Shown here: in pieces, positions 17,323 through 25,776 of the stretch
How positions within the stretch are numbered: the first letter of the stretch is position 1
How the letters are laid out: the number at the start of each line of letters is the position of its first letter
Source of the DNA: Palsa-1439 sp050015495
Lineage (GTDB): Bacteria > Verrucomicrobiota > Verrucomicrobiia > Palsa-1439
Direction of reading: 5' to 3'
Assembly: GCA_050015495.1 (NCBI GenBank)
Contig: JBEKBH010000022.1
Coordinates: 1 to 64,000, forward strand
DNA length: 64,000 nt
Notes under the pieces: model-generated
The model's database searches: none
Seen by the model: only the letters and a program-made list of their open reading frames with translations
What the model was told of the DNA's origin: nothing
Program-made: the position numbers and the translations under genes

Positions 17323-18177
17323 TCAGAACTTCTCTGGGACGAAAATTACAACGTCTCCCGTCTCGACGTAGTCTCGGTTAGTGCTAAAAAATGCTACTGC
17401 ATTAATTCCAACATCGTTGAGGCTGGTTATGATCGCATAGTAGACAGCTGCTGTGGTTGGTTTGTCACAAAGAACCGGTCGTCTGACTCCATTCACGGTT
17501 TCATAAGAAACCAAATCAACGCCCTCGTTCTCATTTGTACTGCCAACATAAAAACACAGGCAGGGCGGTTTGACCTCGGGTCCAAGCCTTTCAGCTTCTT
17601 CCTGATTCTCTACTATCGTCTGGTCGGGGTGGTACTCAAATCCACGACGGTCAGCGTTGTGGGGGCGCAAAAACCGCGCCCGGTCGAGCATCTCCCTAAA
17701 TCGGGTGGCGTAGCTATGCGTTTCCCAATCCATCAAACCAAGACGAACACGTATTGGAATCTTTGGAACTTTTTCAGTTAAGAAAATGAAATCACGAATT
17801 TGCTTGTCCGTTATTCTTCTCGGTTTCTGGTTAGCTCGAAGCTCGTCATTTGCCTTGCGAAGCCCCTCTACCCGCTCGCTTACCTTGCTTGTCTCCCATA
17901 GTCCAATTGGAAGACATGCCAATTCACCCGCTAGTCCAAGGATTAGAAGAACCTCGCCGCGCTTTTTCAATTTTGTCCCCCTCAATGATACAGGCAAAAG
18001 GTCGGACGACCTTTCGGGCGTGAGGCGCTTTTGTATCCACTCTACTTCAAGGGAAACGCCTATTAGCACTGACAACGTGAAAACGACATCCAGCCAGCCC
18101 CACCACGGAATAAATGAAAGCATGGAAACAAACGATACTATGGAAGCATACAGAACCACAATTGGCCTCAGAATCAC
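17323..18177 (-). CDS. Hypothetical membrane protein
   Basis: 284 residues. Hydrophobic segments near 5-22, 27-44 and 74-95 suggest two or three membrane helices at the N-terminus. A short charged helix ('KVSERVEGLRKANDELRANQK') follows, then a soluble domain ending in strands ('AVYYAIITSLNDVGINAVAFF', 'VIFVPEKF'). I recognise no family. Codon use is less GC-rich than in its neighbours, which together with the repeats upstream hints at later acquisition. Confidence 0.7.
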   Translation of the reverse strand: MILRPIVVLYASIVSFVSMLSFIPWWGWLDVVFTLSVLIGVSLEVEWIQKRLTPERSSDLLPVSLRGTKLKKRGEVLLILGLAGELACLPIGLWETSKVSERVEGLRKANDELRANQKPRRITDKQIRDFIFLTEKVPKIPIRVRLGLMDWETHSYATRFREMLDRARFLRPHNADRRGFEYHPDQTIVENQEEAERLGPEVKPPCLCFYVGSTNENEGVDLVSYETVNGVRRPVLCDKPTTAAVYYAIITSLNDVGINAVAFFSTNRDYVETGDVVIFVPEKF

Positions 18178-18468
18178 GGCGATTTGCTGATGAACTACTT
18201 ATCTGGCCTTGATCGTTCTTGGGTCTTTACATTGGGAATATGACTAGGAAACTGTTTGTGAACCCTCTTTCTACCCCACCGTTTGTGGGGCGGCCCCTCC
18301 TTTACCAGATAATCGTAATATTGAGCAGCCGAATCTCCTCAATCAACAAACCTTTACGTCAGGCGTTTGCCTTCCACCTTCCTCAGACCAGCGACCGTGC
18401 GCCCGCTTTTCCCCAAACTACGCCTCGTAAACCGCGTTGCTTCACGGCACTGGTCAGCGCCGACGCCA

Positions 18469-19905
18469 CTACCGGAACGTCTCGGCCAAGGCAATCGCCT
18501 TGAGCATCGCTTTGGCCTTGTTGACAGTCTCCTGAAACTCGTAGGCCGCGTCGCTGTCGGCCACGATGCCGCCGCCGGCCTGGACGTATGCCACGCCGTC
18601 CTTCAACAACGCCGTGCGCAGCGTGATGCAGCTATCGACGTTCCCATTGAAACTAAAATATCCCACCGCCCCGGCATACGGCCCGCGCTGGCTTTGCTCC
18701 AATTCGCTGATGACCTGCATCGCCCGAATCTTCGGCGCCCCGCTCACCGTCCCCGCCGGGAACGTCGCGCGCATGAGATCGTACGCGGTGCGGCCCTTCG
18801 GCAACGTGCCTTCGACGCCGCTGACGATGTGCATCACGTGCGAATATTTCTCGATCACCATGAACTCCGGCACGCGCACGCTGCCAAAATCGCAGACGCG
18901 CCCGATGTCGTTGCGCGCGAGATCGACGAGCATCAGGTGCTCGGCCCGTTCCTTTTCATCCGCCAACAACTCTTTCTCGAGCCGCGCGTCTTCTTCGAGC
19001 GTCTTGCCGCGCCAGCGCGTCCCGGCAATCGGCCGTATCTCGACCTTCCCCTCCTCGCAACGCACGTGCACCTCGGGCGACGCACCCACCAGTTGAAATC
19101 CGCCGAAATCGAGCAGGAACATGTACGGCGAGGGGTTCACCGACCGCAACGCGCGATAGATGTCCAGCGCCGAGGCCCTCGTCTTCGCCTGGAACCGTTG
19201 CGCGAGCACGACCTGAATGATGTCGCCGGCGCGGATGTACTCCTTGGCCTTGACGACCATCTCCGCGTGGTGTTCGGGCGCCATGTTCGAATCGACGTGG
19301 ATCTCGGGCGCTTCCTTGCGAAATTCCAGCGCCCGGTCCGCCAACGGTTCCTGCAATTCGCGGATGATCTCGTCGATCCGCGCGCAGGCGGAGACGTACG
19401 CCGCCTCCGGTTTGCCGTCGATGTGCGCGTTCGCCACGACTTTCAGCGTCTGGCTGACCCGATCGAAAATCAGGATCGTGTCCGTGATCATAAAACACAG
19501 CACGGGCGTGTGCAGATCGTTGCGCTCGGGCTTCGGAACGCTCGGCTCGATCTGATGAATGTATTCGTACCCGATGAAACCGACCGCCCCGCCGGTAAAT
19601 CGCGGCAGGCCGGGAACCGCCACCGGCTTGTATTGCGCCATCTCGGCTTCGACCGCCTGGAGCGGATCGTTGTGGTCCGCCTTGTCGACGCGAATCACCT
19701 TGTGTGGATGCGAGCCGATGAAGGAATACCGCCCGATGTGTTCGCCGCCCTCGACCGATTCGAACAGGAACGAGCCGCCGCTCTTGGCCATCTTTTGGTA
19801 GGCCGACACCGGCGTCTCGGCATCGGCAATGATCTCCCGATACACGGGAATCAGGTTGCCGTGCCTGGCCAGTTCCAAGAACTCGGTCTTCGTCGGCGTG
19901 AACAT
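18469..19905 (-). CDS. trpE: Anthranilate synthase component I
   Basis: 478 residues. It has the N-terminal regulatory part ('SFLFESVEGGEHIGRYSFIG') and the chorismate-binding domain with 'PSPYMFLLDF', 'GTRWRGKTLEED', 'DLARNDIGRVCDFGSVRV' and 'GTVSGAPKIRAMQVI'. It converts chorismate and glutamine-derived ammonia to anthranilate, the first step of tryptophan synthesis. The glutaminase subunit gene trpG is not adjacent. It lies downstream of hisF-hisI, separated by an inverted pair of REP-like hairpins. Confidence 0.96.
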   Translation of the reverse strand: MFTPTKTEFLELARHGNLIPVYREIIADAETPVSAYQKMAKSGGSFLFESVEGGEHIGRYSFIGSHPHKVIRVDKADHNDPLQAVEAEMAQYKPVAVPGLPRFTGGAVGFIGYEYIHQIEPSVPKPERNDLHTPVLCFMITDTILIFDRVSQTLKVVANAHIDGKPEAAYVSACARIDEIIRELQEPLADRALEFRKEAPEIHVDSNMAPEHHAEMVVKAKEYIRAGDIIQVVLAQRFQAKTRASALDIYRALRSVNPSPYMFLLDFGGFQLVGASPEVHVRCEEGKVEIRPIAGTRWRGKTLEEDARLEKELLADEKERAEHLMLVDLARNDIGRVCDFGSVRVPEFMVIEKYSHVMHIVSGVEGTLPKGRTAYDLMRATFPAGTVSGAPKIRAMQVISELEQSQRGPYAGAVGYFSFNGNVDSCITLRTALLKDGVAYVQAGGGIVADSDAAYEFQETVNKAKAMLKAIALAETFR

Positions 19906-19941
19906 ATCTCGTTCCGTTATTCTCTCTTCACTCCCGCCCGA

Positions 19942-19966
19942 TTGTAGCCGCGAATCTCATTCGCGG
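19942..19966 (+). repeat. REP-like GTAG hairpin (copy 5)
   Basis: TTGTAG plus stem CCGCGAAT / ATTCGCGG, loop CTC. It lies between trpE and hisI. Confidence 0.88.
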
Positions 19967-19977
19967 CATGTGTTCGA

Positions 19978-20002
19978 CCGCGAAAAGGTTTCGCGGCTAC
20001 AA
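19978..20002 (-). repeat. REP-like GTAG hairpin (copy 6, inverted)
   Basis: Reverse-strand TTGTAG plus stem CCGCGAAA / TTTCGCGG, loop CCT. It forms a tail-to-tail pair with copy 5, 11 bases apart. Confidence 0.88.
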
Positions 20003-20014
20003 AGCAACCGCATG

Positions 20015-20398
20015 TCATTTCTTCCCGTACACCTTTTCGGGATCGACGATCCGCGGCTCGGTCACTTTGACCTCGCCCTTGACGATACTACGGAAGAAGC
20101 ACGATTGATAGCCTTCGTGACAGGCCGCGCCGCTCTGCTCGACCTGGATCAGCAGCACGTCCTTGTCGCAATCGAACGCCACGTCTTTGACCTTCTGCGT
20201 GTGGCCGCTGGTCGCGCCCTTGTGCCAGTATTCCTTGCGCGACCGGCTCCAGAACACCGTCTCGCCGATGTCCAGCGTCCGCTGCAGCGATTCCTTGTTC
20301 ATCCACGCCACCATCAACACGCGGCCCGTGGATTGTTCCTGGACGATCGCGGGGATCAACCCGTTCGCGTCGTATTTCAGTTCATCGACTATGCTCAT
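20015..20398 (-). CDS. hisI: Phosphoribosyl-AMP cyclohydrolase
   Basis: 127 residues. 'VAWMNKESLQRTL', 'FWSRSRKEYWHKGATSGH' and 'CDKDVLLIQVEQSGAACH' hold the conserved metal-binding Asp/Cys/His residues; 'SCFFR' follows. It opens the purine ring of phosphoribosyl-AMP in histidine synthesis. The true start is the ATG at 20398; a long open frame continues upstream in another phase of hisF. Its start overlaps the hisF stop (ATGA), so the two are coupled. No HisE domain is attached. Confidence 0.95.
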   Translation of the reverse strand: MSIVDELKYDANGLIPAIVQEQSTGRVLMVAWMNKESLQRTLDIGETVFWSRSRKEYWHKGATSGHTQKVKDVAFDCDKDVLLIQVEQSGAACHEGYQSCFFRSIVKGEVKVTEPRIVDPEKVYGKK

Positions 20399-21174
20399 AA
20401 TCGCACGCAAATGCCCTTCTCTTTCAAAAACTTCTTCACGTCGGCCACCTTGTATTCGCCAAAGTGAAAGATCGACGCCGCCAACACCGCGTCGGCCTTC
20501 CCCTTGGTAAGCACCTCGGCCATGTGATCGAGGTTGCCCGCGCCGCCGCTGGCGATCACGGGAATGTGCACCGCTTCGCTGATCGCCCGCGTCAACAACA
20601 CGTCGTATCCCGCCTTTGTCCCATCGGCGTCCATGCTGGTCAACAGGATTTCGCCGGCCCCGAGCGCCTCGACCTGCCGCGCCCATTTCACCGCGTCGAT
20701 GCCCGCCGGATTGCGGCCGCCGTGCGTGTACACTTCCCACCGCGGCCCGTGACTTCCCGCGCCCCGCCCGACGCTCCGCTTGGCGTCGATGGCGACCACG
20801 ATGCACTGGGAACCGAACCGCTCCGCGCCCGCGCGAATCACGTCGGGCTTTTGCACCGCCGCCGTGTTCAGGCTCGTCTTGTCCGCGCCGGCCTTCAGCA
20901 TCGCCCGAATATCGTCCACCGTCCGAATGCCGCCGCCGACCGTCAACGGCATGAAACATTCGCTGGCGGTGCGCTCAACGACGTCGATCATCGTCGCGCG
21001 GTTCTCGGAACTGGCCGTGATGTCCAGAAACACCAGCTCATCAGCGCCTTGGCGGTCGTATTCCTTGGCGCACTCGACGGGATCGCCCGCGTCGCGCAGG
21101 TTCAGGAACTTCGTCCCCTTCACCACGCGCCCGCGATCCACGTCCAGACACGGTATGATGCGTTTGGCGAGCAT
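20395..21174 (-). CDS. hisF: Imidazole glycerol phosphate synthase, cyclase subunit
   Basis: 259 residues, a TIM barrel. 'MLAKRIIPCLDVDRGRVVKG' carries the catalytic Asp11; 'VGGGIRTVDD' and 'IASGGAG' bind phosphate; the second catalytic Asp is in 'LLTSMDADGTKAGYD'. It makes IGP and AICAR from PRFAR using ammonia from HisH, whose gene is not adjacent. I start at the ATG at 21174; the open frame reaches 21204. hisF and hisI overlap by 4 bases. Confidence 0.96.
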   Translation of the reverse strand: MLAKRIIPCLDVDRGRVVKGTKFLNLRDAGDPVECAKEYDRQGADELVFLDITASSENRATMIDVVERTASECFMPLTVGGGIRTVDDIRAMLKAGADKTSLNTAAVQKPDVIRAGAERFGSQCIVVAIDAKRSVGRGAGSHGPRWEVYTHGGRNPAGIDAVKWARQVEALGAGEILLTSMDADGTKAGYDVLLTRAISEAVHIPVIASGGAGNLDHMAEVLTKGKADAVLAASIFHFGEYKVADVKKFLKEKGICVRL

Positions 21175-21231
21175 GAGGCGCACACAATACAACAGAGAGC
21201 GCATAGAATCCAGAATGAAGCCGACCGCAAA

Positions 21232-21256
21232 TTGTAGCCGCGAAACTCTTTCGCGG
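21232..21256 (+). repeat. REP-like GTAG hairpin (copy 7)
   Basis: TTGTAG plus stem CCGCGAAA / TTTCGCGG, loop CTC. First of two direct copies upstream of the RAYT gene. Confidence 0.9.
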
Positions 21257-21264
21257 TCGCTTTC

Positions 21265-21289
21265 TTGTAGCCGCGAATCTCATTCGCGG
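21265..21289 (+). repeat. REP-like GTAG hairpin (copy 8)
   Basis: TTGTAG plus stem CCGCGAAT / ATTCGCGG, loop CTC. It ends 13 bases before the RAYT start codon. Confidence 0.9.
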
Positions 21290-21302
21290 ATAGAATCCTG
21301 CC

Positions 21303-21764
21303 GTGTCTGACCAACACCACCTCCGTCGCGTTCCCGTCTGGCTCCCAAACGACAAATCGATCGTCTATTTTATCACCTGCTGCACAGCGAATCGGCAGCC
21401 GTGTCTGGCAAACAATGACGCGCACCAAGCTATTCGGAACGCGTGGTTACGCCTTCCTGAGTGGCGTGTAGGACGCTACGTCATCATGCCGGACCATGTG
21501 CACTTCTTTGCGTCGCCCAATCAACGAGATGCCGATTTATCGAAGTTCATGCAAGCGTTTCGTTCCTTGGTGACGCGCCAACTGCGTCCGCTCGGTTCTC
21601 CGTATCCGCTTTGGCAGCGAGAATTCTTTGACCGGTTGCTCCGCGGCGGCGAGAGTTACGAAACAAAATGGCACTATGTCTGGCATAATGCCGTTCGTCA
21701 TGGATTGGTCAAGCGCGCCGAGGATTGGCCGTTCTGCGGGGAAATCCACCCCTTGGAATCATAA
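21303..21764 (+). CDS. REP-associated tyrosine transposase (RAYT, Y1/HUH family)
   Basis: 153 residues, usual RAYT length. 'VYFITCCTANRQP' is the first strand. 'YVIMPDHVHFFASP' holds the HxH (HUH) metal site. 'SLVTRQL' and 'WQREFFDRLLRGGESYETKWHYVWHNAVRHGLV' hold the C-terminal helices, with Tyr in 'ESYETKWHYVWHNPV'-type position, and the family-typical ending 'AEDWPF' is present. These enzymes are single-strand endonucleases thought to move REP hairpins. Start is GTG at 21303. Two REP-like hairpins lie directly upstream and one inverted copy begins 1 base after the stop, so enzyme and substrate are together. Confidence 0.92.
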   Translation: MSDQHHLRRVPVWLPNDKSIVYFITCCTANRQPCLANNDAHQAIRNAWLRLPEWRVGRYVIMPDHVHFFASPNQRDADLSKFMQAFRSLVTRQLRPLGSPYPLWQREFFDRLLRGGESYETKWHYVWHNAVRHGLVKRAEDWPFCGEIHPLES

Positions 21765-21789
21765 CCGCGAATGAGATTCGCGGCTACAA
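21765..21789 (-). repeat. REP-like GTAG hairpin (copy 9, inverted)
   Basis: Reverse-strand TTGTAG plus stem CCGCGAAT / ATTCGCGG, loop CTC. It abuts the RAYT stop codon. A decayed half copy follows around 21820-21838. Confidence 0.9.
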
Positions 21790-21853
21790 ATCCTATCGTC
21801 TCCATCATTGCAGCGGCCAAACCTTTTCGCGGCCCGGGCAGCGACCGCGATTT

Positions 21854-22663
21854 CTACTTCACCTTGATCTTCGACAGATCGACGGACGGCTTCGGAAATT
21901 TCGGGTTCATCCGCTCGAGGGTCTCGACGATGATCTGGGACACGGCGAGGTTGCGGAACCATTTCTTGTTCGCGGGGATGACAAACCACGGGGCCGCCGA
22001 CGTGCTGCACCGGCTCAACACAGCCTCGTACGCCTTCACGTAATCATTCCAACGCTTGCGCTCCTTGAAATCCGCCCCGCTGATCTTCCAGTTCCGCGCC
22101 GGATCATCGAGCCGCTGGTCCAGCCGAGCCAATTGTTCTTTCCGGCTGATGTGCAGGAAGAATTTGAGGATGGTCACGCCGCTATCGCTCATCAATTTCT
22201 CGAACCTGTTGATCTGGTCGTAGCGCGCCGACCAGACGGATTTCGGCACCAGCTCGTGCACGCGCACGACCAGCACGTCCTCGTACTGCGAACGGTTGAA
22301 GATGCCGATCTCGCCCCGCGCGGGCATGGCCTTGTGGATGCGCCACAGAAAATCATGCGCGGCTTCCTCCGTTGATGGCACCTTGAACGATGTGACCCGG
22401 CAGTTCTGCGGATTCAATCCCGTCATCACGTGCCGCACCGTCCCGTCCTTGCCCGCGGCGTCCATGCCCTGCAGGACAATCAACAGCGCCCGGCGACCTT
22501 CCGCGTACAGCCGATACTCGAGGTTGGCCATGCGCGCGATGTTCTTCTCCAAGTGCTCGTGCGCTTTGTCGCCCTTGTCGAACCCCGCCGTGTCATCGGG
22601 ATCAAAATCCGCCAGCCGCACACTGGTATGCGGCGGCACGCGAAAGCGTTTGTCCATTCTCAT
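21854..22663 (-). CDS. ppk2: Polyphosphate kinase 2 family protein
   Basis: 269 residues. Walker A 'LQGMDAAGKDGTVRHV', the lid and base region 'FNRSQYEDVLVVRVHEL' and 'FFLHISRKEQLARLDQRLDDP' are all typical of PPK2. The enzyme transfers phosphate between polyphosphate and nucleotides in the cytoplasm; which nucleotide is preferred cannot be read from the sequence with certainty. I chose the ATG at 22663, with GGAGAGG 8 bases upstream; an earlier in-frame ATG at 22708 would overlap the neighbouring gene. Confidence 0.93.
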   Translation of the reverse strand: MRMDKRFRVPPHTSVRLADFDPDDTAGFDKGDKAHEHLEKNIARMANLEYRLYAEGRRALLIVLQGMDAAGKDGTVRHVMTGLNPQNCRVTSFKVPSTEEAAHDFLWRIHKAMPARGEIGIFNRSQYEDVLVVRVHELVPKSVWSARYDQINRFEKLMSDSGVTILKFFLHISRKEQLARLDQRLDDPARNWKISGADFKERKRWNDYVKAYEAVLSRCSTSAAPWFVIPANKKWFRNLAVSQIIVETLERMNPKFPKPSVDLSKIKVK

Positions 22664-22688
22664 AAGCGTTACCTCTCCGCTGTCGCCG

Positions 22689-23672
22689 TCATCCTTCCAG
22701 GTCGCCAACGATCTCCTCGACGATGTCTTCGATGGTCAGAATACCGACGTGTTTGCCTTCGGGGTTGACGACCGTGCTGATAGGGTGACGACCGGCGCGC
22801 AGGACGGGCAACAGGCGATCGATGCGTTCCGTCGACGCCACGAACTGCGGCTTCTGCATGAATTGTTCCGCCGTCTGATCGGCGCGACCGGTGTGTTCGA
22901 ACAGGATTTCGTACACGTTCACAACCCCGACGATCTTCTCGCCGTCGCGCACGGGGAACCGGGAGAAGCCTGTCGTCTGCGACACCGCGAACAGTTCCGT
23001 CACGGGGATGTCGCGCGCGACCGTGACCGCGCGGGACATCGGCACCATGACGTCATCGACCGTTTTGTAGGGAAAATCGAACACGCCATCGATCATCTTG
23101 CGTTCCTCGGCGGTGAGCGCGCCGCCGGCTTCCCCTTCCTTCGCCAGGTGCTTAAGTTCCTCGCGGGTAACGAAGAAACTCTTCGGCGCCTCCGGGTTGC
23201 CGCTCAGCCGGACAAACATCCGCATGAGCAATCCCACCAACGACACCATCGGGGCGCACAACCAGGCCATCGCATTCAGCGCGTCGGCGATGGCCATGCA
23301 CAGCCGGTGCGCGTAATGGCGGAAGAGCGTTTTCGGGACGATTTCGCCGAAGACCAGCAACAGGGCCGAGGCCACGAATGCCGCGCCAAACTCGACCCAG
23401 AAATTGTCGATGCGGAACAGGCGCACGGCGAGCACGGACGCGTACACGCCGACGAGCACATTGGCCAGGTTCGTGCCGAACAGCGTCGTGCCCAGCAGCC
23501 GCTCCGTGTTCTCGACGAACCCGTTCAGGATGATCGCGCGACGGTTCTTGCGCTCGACCTCGTGGCGCAGGCGGACGCGGTTCAGCGAAATCAGGCCGGT
23601 CTCCGCCCCCGCGAAGAAGGCGGATATCAACACGCCGAGGAGGATGATGAAAATGTACGGGAGAGTTTCCAC
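22689..23672 (-). CDS. CNNM/HlyC/CorC-family membrane protein (DUF21-CBS), copy 1
   Basis: 327 residues. An N-terminal DUF21 membrane domain ('LLGVLISAFFAGAETGLISLNRVRL', 'GEIVPKTLFRHYA') is followed by a CBS pair (~200-320) with 'FSRFPVRDGEKIVGVVNVYE' and 'TIEDIVEEIVGDLEG'. The CorC_HlyC tail domain is absent, unlike the next gene. Family members influence Mg2+ or Na+ efflux. The GTG start at 23672 is supported by GGGGGAG six bases upstream and a 1-base gap from the preceding stop. Confidence 0.88.
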   Translation of the reverse strand: METLPYIFIILLGVLISAFFAGAETGLISLNRVRLRHEVERKNRRAIILNGFVENTERLLGTTLFGTNLANVLVGVYASVLAVRLFRIDNFWVEFGAAFVASALLLVFGEIVPKTLFRHYAHRLCMAIADALNAMAWLCAPMVSLVGLLMRMFVRLSGNPEAPKSFFVTREELKHLAKEGEAGGALTAEERKMIDGVFDFPYKTVDDVMVPMSRAVTVARDIPVTELFAVSQTTGFSRFPVRDGEKIVGVVNVYEILFEHTGRADQTAEQFMQKPQFVASTERIDRLLPVLRAGRHPISTVVNPEGKHVGILTIEDIVEEIVGDLEG

Positions 23673-23673
23673 G

Positions 23674-24954
23674 TCAGTCTCCCCCCTCCGCCGAGGCATC
23701 GGACGCCACTTCCAACAGGACTTCACCCACGCGATTCTTGAGGACCTTGCGCGCCGTGGCGCCAACATTGCCGACGCGCACCTGTTCGCCTTCTTTCGGG
23801 AGCGCGCCGAGCTGGGCGATCACCCAACCCGCGATGGTCTCGACGTCCGGCGCGTGCAGCGCGAGGCCGCAGTGCTCGTTGACGAGTTCCAACCGCGCCT
23901 TGCCGTTGATGAGATACCGGCGCTCGTCGAGTTTCTGCACCATGATCTCGCTCTTGTCGAACCCGTCTTCGATCTCGCCGACGATCTCCTCGAGGATGTC
24001 TTCGAGCGTGACCATCCCCTGGGTGCCACCGTATTCGTCGACGACGATGGCGACGGGGTGCTCCTGTTTCCGAAAACTCTTCAACAACTTCGCCACCGGC
24101 ATCGTCTCGGGAACGAAATTCGGCAGTTCCACGACCTCATCAAGGTCGCGGGCGGGGTTGACGAGGAAGTCTTTGGCCTTGACGATGCCTTCGACGGTGT
24201 CCGGCGTCTCGTGGATGATCGGCACGCGGCGGTGTTTGATGCGCCGCAACACCTCGGTCATCTCCGGCGGGCTTAGCGAGTCGTCCACGCACTGCATATC
24301 CACGCGCGGGGTCATGATTTCCTTCACCGGCATCTTTTCGAGGGCGAGGATCTGGTTGACCATGTACCGCTCCTCTTTGCGGACCACGCCGGCCCGCTCG
24401 CTGACGGTGAGCAACGTGCGGTATTCGTCCTCGGTCGGGGCCGCCGAACGCACTTGTTGGTCGGCGAAGAACGGCCACTGCTCGACGCCCCGGACAATCA
24501 CCGCCGACAACGCCTCGGCGGCGCGGCGCAGCCGGGAGGTCGAGGCGACCGTCCACTGGGTGGGCCGGGCGAGGTGCATGGCAAAAAATTCGGCGCTGCG
24601 AATGACCAGCGTCTTGGGCACGACTTCGCCGCACAACAGGATGAGGACCGTCATCACGGGCACCGCGAACGTTTCCGCCCGCTGGGGAATGAGCGTCCGC
24701 AGGATCGTGTAACCCAGGATGGCGGCGACGACGTTGACGACGGTGTTGCCGAAGAGGATGGTCGAGAGCAGCCGGTGCGGCTGGTCGAGCAACTCGTTGA
24801 CGATCTGGCCCCGGACCGGGTGTTCCTGCCGCAGGCGGCGGAGCTGCAGCTTGCTCAACGAGAACAGCGCGATCTCCGTCCCCGAGAAGAAGGCCGACAG
24901 GGTCAGCAACCCTCCCAGCGCGAGCAGTTCCAGAATCAGCGTGATCGTCAACAT
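23674..24954 (-). CDS. CNNM/HlyC/CorC-family membrane protein (DUF21-CBS-CorC_HlyC), copy 2
   Basis: 426 residues. DUF21 membrane domain: 'LTLSAFFSGTEIALFSLSKLQLRRL' and 'CGEVVPKTLVIRSAEFFA'. CBS pair: 'MTPRVDMQCVDDSLSPPEM' and 'VDEYGGTQGMVTLEDILEEIVGEI'. CorC_HlyC domain in the last ~90 residues ('LINGKARLELVNEHCGL'). Paralogous to and coupled with the downstream gene; the pair may work as a heteromer. A role in divalent-cation transport is known for relatives, inferred here. Confidence 0.9.
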   Translation of the reverse strand: MLTITLILELLALGGLLTLSAFFSGTEIALFSLSKLQLRRLRQEHPVRGQIVNELLDQPHRLLSTILFGNTVVNVVAAILGYTILRTLIPQRAETFAVPVMTVLILLCGEVVPKTLVIRSAEFFAMHLARPTQWTVASTSRLRRAAEALSAVIVRGVEQWPFFADQQVRSAAPTEDEYRTLLTVSERAGVVRKEERYMVNQILALEKMPVKEIMTPRVDMQCVDDSLSPPEMTEVLRRIKHRRVPIIHETPDTVEGIVKAKDFLVNPARDLDEVVELPNFVPETMPVAKLLKSFRKQEHPVAIVVDEYGGTQGMVTLEDILEEIVGEIEDGFDKSEIMVQKLDERRYLINGKARLELVNEHCGLALHAPDVETIAGWVIAQLGALPKEGEQVRVGNVGATARKVLKNRVGEVLLEVASDASAEGGD

Positions 24955-25017
24955 GAGCGCCGCGGCAAGTCTATGAAACTTCCGCAGGCTGCGTCAATGA
25001 TACGACGACGCCGGTAG

Positions 25018-25045
25018 AATATCCGGCCTGTTGCGGGCCCTGTCA
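25018..25045. repeat. 28-base direct repeat, copy a
   Basis: Matches 27295-27322 at 24 of 28 positions (core TCCGGCCT...GCGGGC...CTGTCA). It includes the stop codon of the first Cys-rich gene. Confidence 0.55.
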
Positions 25046-25246
25046 TGGCGGACCTGTTTTCTCGAAGCTCCGCCGATCCGGATGGACGCAAAACATGGTG
25101 TTGCCGCACCGCAACGAATGCTCGCAACCGGCGCGCTGTTCCTCCATCAGGCACACCGAGAACGGTAGATAATCACCGAGATACCTGGTCCGGCACTTTT
25201 TCAGATCCGGACGACGCCTCTGATGACTGACCTTTTCGTTGATCAA
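25043..25246 (-). CDS. Cys-rich mini-protein A
   Basis: 67 residues, no recognised family. It shares with B and C the pattern 'KCRT'-x(12)-C-L-x-E-x(6)-C-x(11)-C-x-'HPDR'-x-x-'FEK'. The four Cys and one His could bind zinc or form disulfides. The start is a TTG at 25246 that overlaps the stop of B as TTGA, so the two are translationally coupled. Similarity to two paralogues and the conserved spacing argue that it is a real gene despite its size. Confidence 0.65.
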   Translation of the reverse strand: MINEKVSHQRRRPDLKKCRTRYLGDYLPFSVCLMEEQRAGCEHSLRCGNTMFCVHPDRRSFEKTGPP

Positions 25247-25443
25247 GGCGGGCCTGCCTTTTCAAATCGATGCCGATCCGGGTGGTAGCAATAGTCGCCA
25301 GAATCAAAACGTAACGCATACTCACAACCCGTGGGGTTTTCCACCAGGCATTTCGAGAGATGGAGAAATCCCTCCAGGCGTTTGGTCCGACATTTTTCCG
25401 GATCAGGAAGACGCTGCCGATCGCTAACCGTGTCGTCGGTCAT
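25243..25443 (-). CDS. Cys-rich mini-protein B
   Basis: 66 residues. Same architecture as A and C: 'KCRTKRLEGFLHLSKCLVE', then 'GCEYALRFDSG', then 'YCYHPDRHRFEKAGPP'. ATG start at 25443. The bases around its start are also similar to those of C, so the duplication included upstream DNA. It is the first gene of the B-A pair. Function unknown. Confidence 0.7.
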   Translation of the reverse strand: MTDDTVSDRQRLPDPEKCRTKRLEGFLHLSKCLVENPTGCEYALRFDSGDYCYHPDRHRFEKAGPP

Positions 25444-25776
25444 GCTGCTAGAAATAGCATTTCGCCCATCGCAAATCGAGTAGTTTTCAGCGCCGGATGT
25501 CGGTCAAACACTTCCCAGATACGTCTTGCATTCCCCACACCCCGATGTATAAGGAGCTTGGAGAGTTGAGCAGGGGGTTCTCTAGGGATTTTTTAGGTGA
25601 GGTACGCTATAATTTCCGATGGGAAAAGGAAGGCTTGAACGTTCGAGCCTGAGTCTCGACTCTCCAATTTTTTTCTACCCCCGCCCGATCCCGCCGCCAA
25701 GACCGACCACCGGGGTCTGTCGGTCGCCGCTGCGACAACAGCGAGGCTTCGCCGGGCAACGAATACGGGAGAGGCA
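25444..25776. other. Gap between Cys-rich genes B and C
   Basis: 333 bases without a supported gene. It contains GAGAGTTGAG at 25561-25570 and the reverse form CTCGACTCTC at 25655-25664, the latter followed by a T-run (25667-25674). Confidence 0.5.
25655..25674. repeat. CTCGACTCTC repeat with T-run
   Basis: Reverse-orientation member of the GAGAGTTGAG family, followed by AATTTTTTT. The stem it can form is too short for a confident terminator. Confidence 0.4.

Noticed and set aside
18274..18290. CCCCAC/GTGGGG hairpin as trpE terminator
   Set aside because: It is about 180 bases beyond the trpE stop and lacks a T-run.
18367..19947. 526-residue forward ORF opposite trpE
   Set aside because: Antisense shadow; trpE on the other strand has all family motifs.
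20399..20959. Long N-terminal extension of hisI
   Set aside because: It lies in another phase of hisF; hisI starts at ATG 20398 with ATGA coupling.
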